From Artemia franciscana (Eukaryota; Arthropoda; Branchiopoda; Anostraca; Artemiidae), in contig NC_088867.1 of NCBI RefSeq assembly GCF_032884065.1, positions 43,600,241-43,664,240 of the forward strand: a stretch of 64,000 bases of DNA. Direction: 5' to 3'. The notes under the pieces were generated by a model. It ran no database searches and was not told the DNA's origin. It saw only the letters and a list, made by a program, of their open reading frames with translations. Shown one piece after another: positions 27,066-38,530 of this stretch (positions within the stretch are counted from its first letter, which is position 1; the number at the start of each line of letters is the position of its first letter). Made by a program: the position numbers and the translations under genes.

Positions 27066-28662
27066 TATATATATATAAATAAGTTGTCTGTGTGTTATGT
27101 CTGTCGAGTGACGTCATGTCTTCATGAAGTTAGTTGTCGTCATGTTTGTTTTGGCGATGAGGTCATTAAAGTTACTTAAGAAATTCGTTCAAAGACAAAT
27201 TTTTAATTGTAAGAAGATCGTGGACGGAAAAATGTTTAATTGTAAAATGACCGAAGAACCTACAATGGCAACAGCCGAGGAAGCTGCTCAAAGAGTCTAT
27301 GCCAAAAAATTTGCTGCTGCTAGAGAAAATAAGAAAAGAAAGCGCGCCGAGGAATCACAAGAACAGCAAGAAAACAGGCTTGCGGCTGATAGAGAAAGTA
27401 AGAACAGAAAGCGTGCCGAGGAATCACAAGAGCAACGTGAAAACAGGCTTGTGGCTTCAAGAGATAATGCCAGATTAGGAATGTGCAATTTCCGTCAACG
27501 AAGGCGTGTCGAGGAAACTAGACTTGCTGCTAAAAGAGAAAGTGAAAAAAGAAGGCGTGCCGAGGAATCACAAGAGCAACGTGAAAACAGGCTTGCGGCT
27601 TCAAGAGATAATGCCAAAAGAAAGCGTGCCGAGGAATCACAAGAGCAACGTGAAAATTATCGCATGGCATTCAGGTACAGCCCAGTCGATGATTATAGTA
27701 TATGTGTTCAAATTGGGACTATGTCTAAAATTTGTCCCTACTGCAAGGCCTTGAAATTTAATGGTGAAACAATGGGAAGGTGTTGCGCCTCAGGAAAAGT
27801 TTAAACTTTCTAAACTGGCTGCACCCCCAGAGTCATTGAAGACTTTGCTTGCTGGAACTGCGTCAAAATCTAAGCGTTTTTTTTTTTATCAAAAATCAGA
27901 AAATATAACTCATGTTTCCAAATGACGTCGTTTGGCGTATTAATACAAAAGAAGAAAAAAAAACTAAAAAAGGTAAAAACCACAAAAAAACTAAAAAGAA
28001 AATACTAAAAAACTAAAAAAGCTAAAAAACTAAAAAAAAATAAAAAAAGGTAAAAAACTAAAAACTAAAAAAGAAAAAAACTAAAAAAACAACTAAAAAA
28101 AGGTAAAAACTAAAAAGAAAAAAAACTAAAATTAATAAAAAAAAACTAAAAAAACTAAAAAATTAAAAAGAAAAAAAAGAAAAAAAATTGAAAAATAAAG
28201 GAGAAAAAGAAAACTATAGACCGGGACACAGGGAATATAAATGACGACCGGGACACTCAAAGAGAAATCACAAACTGGGACACAAATAACGACCGGGAGA
28301 TATAAATGATGACCGGGACACTCAAAGATAAATTACAGACCGGGACACAGGGAATATAAAATGACAACCGGGACGCTCAAAGAGAAATTACAGACTGGGA
28401 CATTGGGACACAAATGACGACCATGATACTGGGAATATAAATGACGACCGGGACACAGGGAATGTTCGATTAGCAATCACCATCAACAAAGCTCAAGGGC
28501 AATCATTAGAACAATCAGGTATAGATCTGAATACGGATTGTTTTTCCCATGGACAATTTTATGTTGCATGTTCAAGAGTCAGTAAACCTGACAATCTATT
28601 TATATGCACAGACAATGGGATATCGAAGAACGTTGTATATTCGCAAGTTTTACGTAATTAAA
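27066..28662 (+). mobile_element. Helitron carrying a Rep/Hel N-terminal fragment, 3' end lost
   Basis: It follows the preceding CTAG directly, as TATATATATATAAATAAGTTG with no clear TC. It carries a TGACGTCA site near 27111, the N-terminal coding fragment at 27124-27804 and its frameshifted continuation to about 27950. The A-rich and minisatellite interior and the helicase tail (about 28465-28662) follow. It ends in (AT)n without the hairpins and CTAG. It appears to be an internally deleted autonomous element: N-terminus and C-terminal tail kept, the core lost. Confidence 0.8.
27124..27804 (+). pseudogene. Helitron Rep/Hel N-terminal region (charged repeats plus zinc-finger-like part)
   Basis: 226 codons. 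The likely original start is the ATG at 27247 (MTEEPTMATAEEAAQRVYAKK), which is shared with 28906. Four to five degenerate ~23-residue repeats, RESKKRKRAEESQEQRENRL, form a basic/acidic helical stretch. They are followed by YRMAFRYSPVDDY and CPYCKALKFNGE...GRCCASGKV, a CxxC...CC pattern typical of the front of Helitron replicases. A stop follows GKV. In another frame the protein continues as LSKLAAPPESLKTLLAG and NSCFQMTSFG to about 27940, so one frameshift breaks it. The Rep HUH nuclease and helicase are missing. It was probably a DNA-binding front end of the transposase. Confidence 0.8.
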
Positions 28663-28692
28663 AACATATATATATATATATATAGAGATATT

Positions 28693-28741
<49 letters not shown>
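28663..28741. repeat. (AT)n microsatellite
   Basis: (TA)n with GAGATATTT and TGTA interruptions, between a 3'-truncated Helitron and the next TC. Confidence 0.9.
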
Positions 28742-29779
28742 TCTATATATATAAAAATAAGTTGTCTGTCTGTCTGTGTGTCAGGTGACGTCATGTTTCT
28801 GTGTCGACTAACGTCATGAAGTTAGTTGTCGTCATTTTTGCTGTGACGGTGACGTCATTAATGGTATTTAAGACATGCGTTCACGGAAAAATGTTTAATT
28901 GTAAAATGACTGAAGAACCTACAATGGCAACAGCCGAGGAAGCTGCTCAAAGAGTCTATGCCAAAAAACTTGCTGTTGATAGAGAAAGTAAGAAAAGACA
29001 GCGTGCCGAGGAATCACAAGAACAGCAAGAAAACAGGCTTGCAGCTGATAGAGAAAGTAAGAAAAGAAAGCATGCCGAGGAATCACAAGAACAGCAAGAA
29101 AACAGGCTTGCGGCTAAAGAACGCAAAACCGCGCAGTTAGATGAAAATCCACCTGGAAAGCGAGAGTCAAAACATATCAAAACTGAAAATGATAGTGATG
29201 ATGATTGGGTTTGGGATTTTGACTTGGATAAGGTCATCAATGCCTACCAGATTTAAGTTAAAAAACATGGTTCGGCGATATGTACTTCATAGTGACGCTG
29301 AAAAATAAAGAAGAAAAAAAACTGAAAAAATGTAAAAAACTAAAAAGAAAAAACACTCAAAGATAAATTACAGACGGGACACAAATGACAACCGACACAG
29401 AGGGAATATAAATGACGACCGGGAACCTCAAAGAAAAATTACAGACTGGGACACCCGGACACAAATCACGACCGGGAATATAAATGACGACCGGGACACA
29501 GGGACACAACTACAACGGGGACGCCGGGGGCACAGGCGGGAGTTGACGACTGAGACACAGGGATTGTTTGAATAGAAATTACAGACCGGGACACAAATGA
29601 CGACCGGGACACTGGGACACAGGAAATATAAATGACGACCGGGACACTCAAAGAGAAATTACAAACTGGGACACCAGGACACAAATGACGACCGGGACAC
29701 AGGGAATATAAATGCCATTTATATGCACAGACAATGGGACAGCGAAGAATGTTGTATATTCGCATGTTTTACGTAGTTA
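28742..29779 (+). mobile_element. Helitron carrying a second N-terminal-type ORF, 3' end lost
   Basis: TCTATATATATAAAAATAAG at 28742, GTCTGTCTGTCTGTGTGTCA, two CRE-like sites, the ORF at 28801-29256, and GACCGGGACAC minisatellite with CTCAAAGA(G)AAATTACAGAC units. A scrap of helicase tail (about 29705-29779) precedes (AT)n. The hairpins and CTAG are absent. Confidence 0.75.
28906..29256 (+). CDS. Helitron-borne ORF with charged repeats and an acidic tail
   Basis: 116 codons from ATG 28906 (MTEEPTMATAEEAAQRVYAKK). The frame is open upstream to 28801, with MKLVVV at about 28816. About three RESKKRKRAEESQEQQENRL repeats are followed not by the zinc-finger-like part but by ENPPGKRESKHIKTE and an acidic end, NDSDDDWVWDFDLDKVINAY, then stop. 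The repeats match the Helitron replicase front end at 27247. The C-terminus is different and I do not recognise it. The intact frame suggests a recent insertion or some selection. It could be an accessory nuclear protein of the Helitron or a truncation fused to captured sequence. Confidence 0.55.
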   Translation: MTEEPTMATAEEAAQRVYAKKLAVDRESKKRQRAEESQEQQENRLAADRESKKRKHAEESQEQQENRLAAKERKTAQLDENPPGKRESKHIKTENDSDDDWVWDFDLDKVINAYQI

Positions 29780-29801
29780 AAAATATATATTTATATCTAT
29801 A

Positions 29802-29865
<64 letters not shown>
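29780..29865. repeat. (AT)n microsatellite
   Basis: (TA)n with TTTATATCTATATC at its start. It closes the Helitron chain. 29866-30474 is unique AT-rich intron. Confidence 0.95.
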
Positions 29866-29866
<1 letters not shown>

Positions 29867-30474
29867 CTTCAGAAATGGCACAGATCAAAGCGCACGGAAA
29901 AGGAAACTCTGTCTGCATCTCAACAATAGATTCAGTTGTTACTTGGCATTCAATGCGATAAACATTCGTTATTACGCATGCGCGAAGGCGGAATCATGAA
30001 GAAAGGTCTAGACTGATGTGTGCCAAAAATCTTTAATGAAGAGTATAAGACTTTTCGCAACTATTTATATATATTTACACTGTGTATATAAAGTAACGCT
30101 GCAGGAATATTTAAAACATTATTTCCTAAGTTTCTTAACTAATAGTCCACGCTTCTTGTCATACTTAAAAGGGATGATGCACACTTTATGAAAAAACTTC
30201 TAGGTTTTGAGCCTCTTGAATTTACAGTTCCAGAAAAAAAAATTTTGTACATGCACTGTATGCATTACCTGCTTTCAGCATAATGCAAACAAAAATAATA
30301 CACCAACACTTATGCGATATTTTGTTATAGACGATGCTCACTGCCATCTTTTTTGCAGAACTAAGAAAATTCTCAGAATGTACTACCGTTGTCATTAGGC
30401 TGCTTATCTTTTCATATTTTAATATGAGAAAATATATAGAAGATTTTTCAGAGTAAACTGTTATTTACTTGCAG

Positions 30475-30684
30475 ATCGATGTTTCTTCAGACCACTCAGA
30501 ATCTGTTGTACAAAATCGCAAATCAATTCATTTTGAAAGTTTCGCTGCCGATTCTGCAGGTAAACCCTTAGTCCCACGTGCGATTGGACTTACGGAATTT
30601 CACCTTGTTCTCCTATATTCGGATAGAGTCGTCGCTGTTTGTATCCTGAACGAACAGCCTGTTTATGAAACTACATTCCGCGAA
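30475..30684 (+). CDS. VPS18 homologue, next exon (partial gene)
   Basis: 3' splice site TTATTTACTTGCAG before 30475, 5' splice site GAA|GTAAGT after 30684. 70 codons in one frame, phase 0 at both ends. The first part (IDVSSDHSESVVQNRKSI) is hydrophilic. The second reads PLVPRAIGLTEFHLVLLYSD, RVVAVCILNEQPVYETTF. The block (A)LT(E/Q)FH.LLLY.DRV.AVC.LN.Q.V is what I recall as characteristic of Vps18/Pep3/deep orange, in the N-terminal beta-propeller region. It continues directly from the exon at 20545-20687. The following exons (clathrin-heavy-chain-like repeat and RING) were not found downstream in this window, so the next intron is long or the assembly is broken. Confidence 0.8.
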
Positions 30685-32747
30685 GTAAGTTTGATTTTCA
30701 CTGTCAGTAAGCTTCCTGTAAATGTAGGTGAACCTTTTTTTCAAAATGTGTCAGAAAATCAATGAAATTTTCGCTCAATAGGAATAAGATCTTTCCTCAG
30801 TCTGAAATGGTGAAAGGTCTTCTAATGAACAATCCTACGTCTGATATTTGCTGGAAACACTGGATTGAACATTCGAAAAGAGTGGGAAACTCATAAGTCA
30901 AGTTACTTAAGTTGATCTCTGTAATAAAAAAAACTGAGAGCATCTAGTGCTACATAGGAAAATCATAAAATTAATTATAAAAGCTGAATTAAAAGTATTT
31001 TCTGCAGTCTCTTCTGTTACTCTCTCCTTTTCTGCTTTGTATTTGGCAAATGATAAACGAGTCTCAAAAACCTCAATAGAACCTCCTGTAAAAAGAACGC
31101 AATACTCCATGCCTATCTACCTTAGTTCCGCCCTAGGATGGATGATAGACTATCTATCAACAAGTGAAATGAATCATTTTTAATCCTGAAAAAGGTTATG
31201 CCTATTTTGTCTCTCATTGAGACTATCTGTATTGTCTTTACTCCAATAAGTCAGGGATCTTAAGGTTTTCATCACTTTCACAAAGTTGACTTTAATTTTA
31301 AATTCTCTGTTGATTTTTGAAATAAAATCAACTTGGTGGAAGTGATGGAAGATTGTGTAAAAATTATTCAGTTCATTTGTTGACAGATAGTCTGATTTTT
31401 ATGGGTTTTGTTTTTCAAAAAAGTGATGAAAAACTTGAGAGGCATGGCTAATAAAGCCGAGATTTTCCAATGCTGCTGGCTATACTTAACTGGCAGCTGT
31501 ACTAGTGCTGGAGCCTTTTAGAGCTGGAATTGAATATTTGCCGTCCTATTTCATCACGTTTCTCAGATCAACTATCTCACCCTTCCAAAGTATTTTGATT
31601 TGTGACTTCGATGATAATCTGAGGTTACATTATACTAATATTCTTATTATCAAATTTATAGCATATACATATCTATAACCTATTTCATTGACAATCTGGA
31701 TCTTTCGTTTTGATTGCTAATTGGAAATCTTGTTACTACTATCCTGATGACCGTTTGTAATCCAACATTGAATTATTGAATTGTCAATGAAAAGACGTTT
31801 TGGGAATAATTTCAAAGTTAGCTGTTTCTTTTCTGTATAAATTATTATTTTTGAATTGAGGTTAAACTCAACAAAATAAAAAGAAAACATAGAGAAACAG
31901 TCAAACAATGAAAATTCAGTGGCCAAAAAGTGAAAAAAAAATTGAAATTTAGTGAACAAAAATGAAAAAATTAAAGTAAACAAAAACTAAAAAGAAAAAT
32001 TTAAGAGAACGAAACAGTTTTAAAATAAAATCTAGCGAACAAAAAATGAAAATGTAAATTATCTCAGTTAAAAAAAAAAAACGACTTGCTCTGCAAAAAA
32101 TAAAAAATGATAATTTGCTCATTAGAAAATGAAAAAAAGTGAGAGTATACTCCTAAAAATTAAAAGTTTATTCAGCCAAAAATGAAAAAGTCAAGTTTTT
32201 CAGCAAAACTGAAAAAGTGAAAATTTATTCTGCAAAAAAACGAAAAATTGAAGGATTTTCTCAGCAAATTATATAATTTAGCAAAAGTTACCAAAAAGTC
32301 TAGATGTTGCTTTTCTGCATGAATGATTAACTTTGAAGTTAATCATTTTCAAAGTTCTACAAAATAGAGATCACTTATAACAATCACCAGAGGGAGGCAA
32401 CGAAATCCCTGAAAAATAGACGGCTGACTCTTTTATTGCTCTCAACTGATTATTATTCTATCACTTAACATAAAAAATGTTAAGAATAATCGTAGAAAAC
32501 CATGGTTTTCAGGTATCAATAGACCAAAGCTTGATCAAACGTGATAAAAGTTTGATCACGTTTTATCAAACGTGATAAAAAGTGATATTGATGCCCTTGT
32601 TACTTTAATATGTTTTTGATGTGTAGTTTATCAAGCATGTTGTTAAGCAGGTTAACATGTATCAACAAGTTAATGTCGCGTATTTTTAAGTTAATTTTAA
32701 GTTAGCTGAGAAATTTTGATTATTTATTTGCACGGTTTAATTTGGTT
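30685..32747. other. No recognised gene; A-rich degenerate repeat
   Basis: This is probably the next VPS18 intron. 31890-32270 is a degenerate tandem of roughly 30-40 bp, built from GCAAAA-ATGAAAAAGTG and AAATTTA. 32533-32581 holds two direct copies of ATCAAACGTGATAAAA around an inverted TGATCACGTTTTATC. Nothing else is recognisable. Confidence 0.55.
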
Positions 32748-32847
32748 NNNNNNNNNNNNNNNNNNNNNNNNNNNNNNNNNNNNNNNNNNNNNNNNNNNNN
32801 NNNNNNNNNNNNNNNNNNNNNNNNNNNNNNNNNNNNNNNNNNNNNNN
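32748..32847. other. Assembly gap, 100 N
   Basis: Exactly 100 N. It interrupts the endonuclease frame of a non-LTR element, just after SDISDHFPAIS. Confidence 0.99.
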
Positions 32848-33701
32848 TCTTATATTGGGATATAGCGGGAAAATGATCAGAAATATCACTAACCAGCACC
32901 AAATTATCTAAGACATCTAGTGACGAAAAAATATTATCGATAAGAGACGCTTGTCTTTCTGTAACTCGGGTTGGTATACAAACTGAGGGTAGTGTTCCCG
33001 AAGAGAGAATCATTGACAAAAGATCAATAGTTGCAGCAGAATTTTGATCCAGCAGGTTGAGGTTAAAATCATCCATAAGGATTAGGTCATAGGGATGTTT
33101 TTGGACTGAGTCCAAAACTTCTTCAGAATTTTCAAAAACGAAGGAATAGATCCACTGGGGGACCTATAAACCAAACCCACAACTAAATACTTACGCATTG
33201 ATTTAATCTCAATAAATAGGGATTCAAAGATTCCTTCCTTATTTCTGCTCAAACCATATCGGACATCTGTTTCCTATTCAACCTCTCCATTGTATATCCT
33301 GGAATATCTAGAAGGATATCCTTTGTTGAATCCAGGAAAGTTTCACATAATCCTATAACATCAGGAGTTCCATCACTAACGATCCGTTTCAGCTCATCAA
33401 AAGACGAGCAGAGTCCCTGAATGTTAAGATGGAACACAGAGAAAATATCATCTCGTTTAGAGGAGGCAGAACCATTTAATTGCGAAACATACTTACTTTT
33501 AAAAGCCGAATTAGAATCATTATTCATCTGATTTCTACTTCCAATTGAATTATTAATAATATTTTCAAAATCTAAAGGATTATTTTGTAAATAATGTAAA
33601 CGATCCCCCAAGGAGTTGATACCAGCCTGGCCACTACTCATGGTGGATGGCAGTTCCGCCCCACGACCAAGCCCACCAGACCACAGGTATAAGGAAAACA
33701 T
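32848..33701 (-). pseudogene. Non-LTR retrotransposon ORF2, APE-type endonuclease part
   Basis: Read from 33701 downward: FSVFHLNIQGLCSSFDELKR (first catalytic block, N), PDVIGLCETFL (E), YGLSRNKEGIFESLFIEIK and LVVGLVYRSPSG in a second frame, then YDLILMDDFNLNLL (usually GDFN), PTRVTERQASLIDNIFSS and VLVSDISDHFPAI (SDH). This is the complete endonuclease domain order of CR1/L2/Jockey-type LINEs. There is a frame change near 33120-33140, another near 33245, and an internal deletion between QMSDMV and YGLSRN. The reverse transcriptase would lie beyond the gap. It is not visible there, so it is deleted or unassembled. Confidence 0.8.
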
Positions 33702-34199
33702 ATAAGGAAAGAAGAGTAAAAAATAATATAATCAATGTATTGATAAATAATGATAGTAAAATCAAGGTAAGAATAAATAAGAAAAAAGGGAAAGAGAAGA
33801 AAAAAGAAACAAGAAAAATCTAAGAAATAAACAAATAATCAGCACTGGTAATATAAACCATTCATTCATAAACATAATAATAATATCACCTAAACCATTA
33901 TCATACATTAACCTGACACCAAGGAGTACTCCTCCCCATGCCTCTCCCATTGAAAAGTAAAAGCACCAAAACTCACAGTAAATGGGTTTGTTCTAATACT
34001 ATAATGTTGGTGCAAAAAAAAACAAATAGCAATACAATAAAAAAGACGCAATATTTGCTGTAGCAGAAGATACCATTATATAAGTCACTATTACTGCATC
34101 GGACCAAACTAACTCAACAAATAATTCAAGCAATACTTTTTTCTTATCAAAACACAAAAAGTGTCCGGGCTTCCACAAACTCACTAAACAAAAAAAGAA

Positions 34200-35094
34200 A
34201 AAAAAATTATTCAGTCATGTAATCCAGTCCATAGAATTGCCTCGGCCATTTCCTTGCCTTCGCTGTCGTTGTGTTTGAATCAGGCTACTAATATCTGGTG
34301 GGATTTCATCAAACAAAAACATTTCCACTGGCCCTTCCTTAAGGCGACGAATACATAGAGATGGCGGCATGGATCTCGCATTCCAAGTTTCAAAACCTGT
34401 TTTTTTACGAATACTGGTTCGGATAGCTAAAGTTTTTTTCGAACTTCTCGAACAGACGGGGGAGAATCATCGGATAGAAAAACATTCTGATTGCTTATGA
34501 TAATTTTTCCACGATGATTTTGAGCCTGTTTTAGAACTGCCACTTTCAGCTCCCTGTTCTCCATGATAACCTTTATCAGCTTTTTTTCAGGCTTAACATC
34601 AGCTATCGTGTATTTGGGTACCTCATGGATTCCAATGCATGACCAAAATTATACTATCGAAAATCGCCTTAGCGTTTACAGTATCAATCGCTGTCACGTT
34701 CCATACTAGAATATTTTAATCAGTTTCTTTACTTTCCAGCTTCATCATTGTATGTCTTAGGCTAGATAACTGCGATTTCTGTAAAGAATTTTCATCAACC
34801 AGCACAGAAATGTGGTTCTTCAAATAATTGGTTTCTACCTCAAGGCTGATCACTTTAGGCATAATACCTTCCACCTCCAATTTCGATTCCAATACAGATT
34901 CTTCGATCTTAGAAATCCTTTGATCTAATCCTTTAAAAATTAAAATTCAGCTCATTTAACGTAGTTGAATTTTCTTTAACAGTCTGTAAAACTAGACTCA
35001 AACTATCAGCTAGTGATTTCAATAAGATTCCTTCCTTAGGACTGGATGTGAGAAAAAACTCGTCAGACTTTTCCTTCTTCCTCTTTCCTCCCAT
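34200..35094 (-). pseudogene. Non-LTR retrotransposon ORF1
   Basis: It starts MGGKRKKEKSDEFFLTSSPK at 35094, then LADSLSLVLQTVKENSTTLN. After a frameshift in an A-run near 34935, it continues LDQRISKIEESVLESKLEVE and LEVETNYLKNHISVLVDENS, a coiled coil. A late segment reads GFETWNARSMPPSLCIRRLK and EGPVEMFLFDEIPPDI. Coiled coil followed by a basic C-terminal part is the ORF1 layout of many arthropod LINEs. It lies directly upstream of the endonuclease on the same strand, so both belong to one decayed element. 33702-34199 between them is low-complexity with no clear domain. Confidence 0.65.
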
Positions 35095-35206
35095 TATACA
35101 AAATAGTAATTGAACTCCAAGAAAAAATAGACTACAGAAATATACTACCACACAAAACTCCTTTAATTACTCACTTTGCGTAATATTGGCATCTGAATCT
35201 ATCAAA

Positions 35207-36214
35207 CAGTTCGTGGTAACGAACTGTAGTAAGGAGCGACCCGGCTCAATAGCAACCGAAACTCTAAAAAATGGAATTTTTGGAATCATTCAAATCCAAA
35301 AAATGGAATCTAAAAAATGGAAAAATAGAGAATTTCAATGAAGAGTTTCATTGAGAGTTTCGGCATTATTTTCTAGCGTTATTTGAAAAAAACAATGAAA
35401 AAATAAATATGAAAAGTTTTTTCTACTGGAAGTAAGGAGCAGCATTAAAAAAATTTACAAAAAATTTACGCATATGAGGGTTCAACCTCCTCGTTATACC
35501 TCACTCTTTACGCTAAAGTATTTTTTGTAATTTCAACTATTTATTCTACGGCCTTTGTGATTCAGAGGTCATTCTTAAAGAATTGGGACAAAATCTAAGC
35601 TTTAGTGTAAAGAGCGAGGTATCGACGAGGTTTGAACCCCCTCATATACGCAATAAAAACATACGAATATAGAAGTTCGTTACGTAAGTTAATTCGTAAG
35701 TTACGTATATTTTTACCAATGAAAACGTTTGTAAAAAGTTAAAAGTTCTAGTTGCTTTTTTAAGTAATCAAAAACTTGGAGGGCAACTAGGCCTCCTCCC
35801 TCACTTCTTTTTTCTCAAAATCGTCTGATTAATTGCAATTAATTAATATGCAAATTTCGTTTCAATTATTTATGTGCGGAGAGCCAAGATCAAAACATGC
35901 ATTAATTCAAAAACGTCCAGAAATTAAATAAAAAAAAACAAGTTTTCTAAATGAAAGTAAGGAGCAACATTAAAACTTAAAACAAACAGAAATTACTCCG
36001 TATATGAAAGGGGCTTTTCCTCCTCAACGCCCCGCTCTTTACGCTAAAGTTTCTTACTGTTTTAAAAATAGAGTTAAGAGAAAGAGTCAAACTATAGCGT
36101 AAAGAGCGGGCGTTGAGGAGGAAAAGCCCCTTTCATATACGGAATGATTTCTTTTCGTTTTAATGTCGCTCCTTACTTTCATTTAAAAAAAACTTGTTTT
36201 TTTAATTTAATCCA
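35207..36214 (+). repeat. Modular foldback repeat, copy B (internally deleted)
   Basis: It begins with the palindrome CAGTTCGTGGTAACGAACTG (35207-35226) and then TAGTAAGGAGCGAC, and ends near the T-rich text after 36170. Compared with copy C (49950-51644), the first ~700 bp of the interior is missing. Two foldback modules remain. Module 1: GGTTCAACCTCCTCGTTATA...TTTACGCTAAAGTA, answered by TAGTGTAAAGAGCGAGGTAT. Module 2: AAAGGGGCTTTTCCTCCTC...CCCGCTCTTTACGC, answered by GCGTAAAGAGCGGG...GGAGGAAAAGCCCCTTT. Confidence 0.85.
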
Positions 36215-36639
36215 AAAAAAAATCGACAGCAAATTAACCTTACTGAACACTAAATGAACGGTCCGACGCAAAGTAGGAGTATTTTCCTCGAATGCATTCT
36301 TGTTTTATCAAAACTTTGTGAGAGTAAATCCGGTTTAAGATGTTCACTGAATGAATGCTATATGTGAACTGATTTAATCACTTTGTTCTGTTTTGTTTGA
36401 GTAAATTTATCATCTCACTTCATTCTATTTGTCAGTCCTGGTTGAACTTCGTTGAAGTAAGGATGCCAGGGCTGTTTAAAAAAAATTATAAAACGGTATT
36501 AATTTTAATTCTCATATTTTAATGTAAGTTTATTTATATTTTTTTTCTCTCTCTTTTTTTCGTATTGTGCTGAAGACGGCCCTTGGACATAAGGTTGAAA
36601 TATTCACAGGATGGATTTCCACTGTCTTGAAAAGATTTT

Positions 36640-38530
36640 CCCTATTGTTTCTATTTTGTGTTTGTTTGAAACGGTAAATCTTGGAAAACGCTTGGAGTGG
36701 AGATATCGGGATGAAACTTGGTGGGAAGAATAAGCACAAGTCCTAGATACGTGATTGGCATAACCAGACTGAATGCACTCTCTTTGAGGGAGTGGGGGGT
36801 GTTAATTCGGAAAAATTAGAAAAATTTAGGTATTTTTAACTTACGAACGGGTGAACGGATCATAATGAAATTTGATATTTAGAAGGAATTCGTGTCTCAG
36901 AGCTCTTATTTTAAATCTCAACCAGATCTGGTTACATTGGGGGGAGTGGAATGGAGAAACCGGAAATCTTGGAAAACACTTAGAGTGGAGAGATCGGGGT
37001 GAAACTTGGTGGGTAGAATAAGCAAATGTTTTAGATACGTGATTGACGTAACCGGACTTGATCTGCTCTCTTTGGGGGAGTTAGGGGGTCCAGTTATTTG
37101 GCGAGTTTGGTGCTTCTGGACGTGATAGGACGATAAAAATTGGTAGGCGTGTCAGGGACCTGCACAAATTGACTTGATAAAGTCGTTTCCCCGATTTGAC
37201 CATCTTGGGGGCTGACGGGAGAGGAAAAATTAGAGAGAATGAGGTATTTTTAGTGTACTGATGGGTGGTCGGATCTTAATGAATTTTGATATTTAGAAGG
37301 ACCTCGTGTCTCAGAGCTCTCATTTTAAATCCTGACCGGTATTAAGCCTCTGAATTTCCTTTTAAATCAATATCTCGATTCTTAGAATTTTGTTAGAGCT
37401 CATGCCAAAGGCTCTTAGCTCTTATTTTATTAATTTTCTAATATTTATTCCAGTGTGTTATACTCTGTACAGATTTAATTACGGAATATTCCATTTGGTT
37501 TAAGTAGTAATCTTATATTAAGGCTGTATAACCAATATTTTCCCTCATTTAAATCGACTATAGATAAGCATAAAAAATAATAGGCACTGAAATTAAGGTT
37601 GTAAGATTCCTTTGTATTTAACTCTTCTTCTTTATGCAAATAACCCTTCTACCGCTTTTTCTTCTTAATATGAAACTCTTCTTGTTTATACAAAAAAACC
37701 TTTGACTGCTTTTTATTCTCCAAATGAAACTCTTCTTCTTTATTAAAAGAAAACCTTCTACTGCTTCTTCCCCCTTATATGGAACGCTTTTTATGGCGCT
37801 TGGTATTCACCTTGGTACTGGACGGTTAATTCGGAAAAATTGGAAAAAATGAGGTCTTTTTAACTTACGAACGGGTGATCTGATCTTAATGAAACTTGAT
37901 AGTTAGAAGTATATCGTGTCTTAGAGCTCTTATTTTAAATCCTGACCGTATCCGGTGACATTGAGGCGAGTTGTAGGAGGAAACCGGAAAACTTGGGAAA
38001 CGCTTAGAGTGGAGAGATCGTAAGGATACTTGGTGGACAGGATAAGCAAAAGTCCTAGATACATGATTGACATTCCTGGACCAGATTGGCTCTCTTTGGA
38101 GGAGTTGTAGGGGGGGGGGTATTTCGGAAAAATTAGAAAAAATGAGGTATTTCTAACTTCGAATTGGTGATCAGATCTTAATGAAATTTGATATTTAGAA
38201 GGATCTCGTGTCTTAGAGTTCTTATTTTAAATCCTAGCCGGATCCGGTGACATAGAGGGGAGTTAGAGGAGGAAAACGAAAATCTTAGAATACTCTTAGA
38301 GTGTACAGATCGGGATGAAACTTGGTGGGAAGAATAATCACATGTCCTAGATAATTTGTTGACATAAAGGGATCGGATCCACACTCTTTGAGGGAGGGAA
38401 TTCGCTAGTTTGGGAAGTTCCAGATAAGCTAGGACAATGAAAGTTGGCAGGCGCATCAAGGACTAGACCATACTAAATTAGACATAGTCTCTTCCCCGAT
38501 TCGACCATCTGGGGGAGCGAGCGAACAAGA
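36640..38530 (+). repeat. ~290-bp repeat family, four degenerate units
   Basis: A landmark, GATGAAACTTGGTGGGAAGAATAAG, lies near 36710, 37000, 38020 and 38315. Other landmarks are TTTTTAACTTACGAACGGGTG, ATGAAATTTGATATTTAGAAG and GTCTCAGAGCTCTTATTTTA. The same family occurs inverted at 61935-63400. Spacing within pairs is about 290 bp. A ~20-residue conserved protein is not evident. Confidence 0.85.

Noticed and set aside
30907-31183. Overlapping open frames on both strands after the second VPS18 exon, tested as the next exon
   Set aside because: Neither resembles the region expected after the propeller block, and no convincing splice sites flank them.
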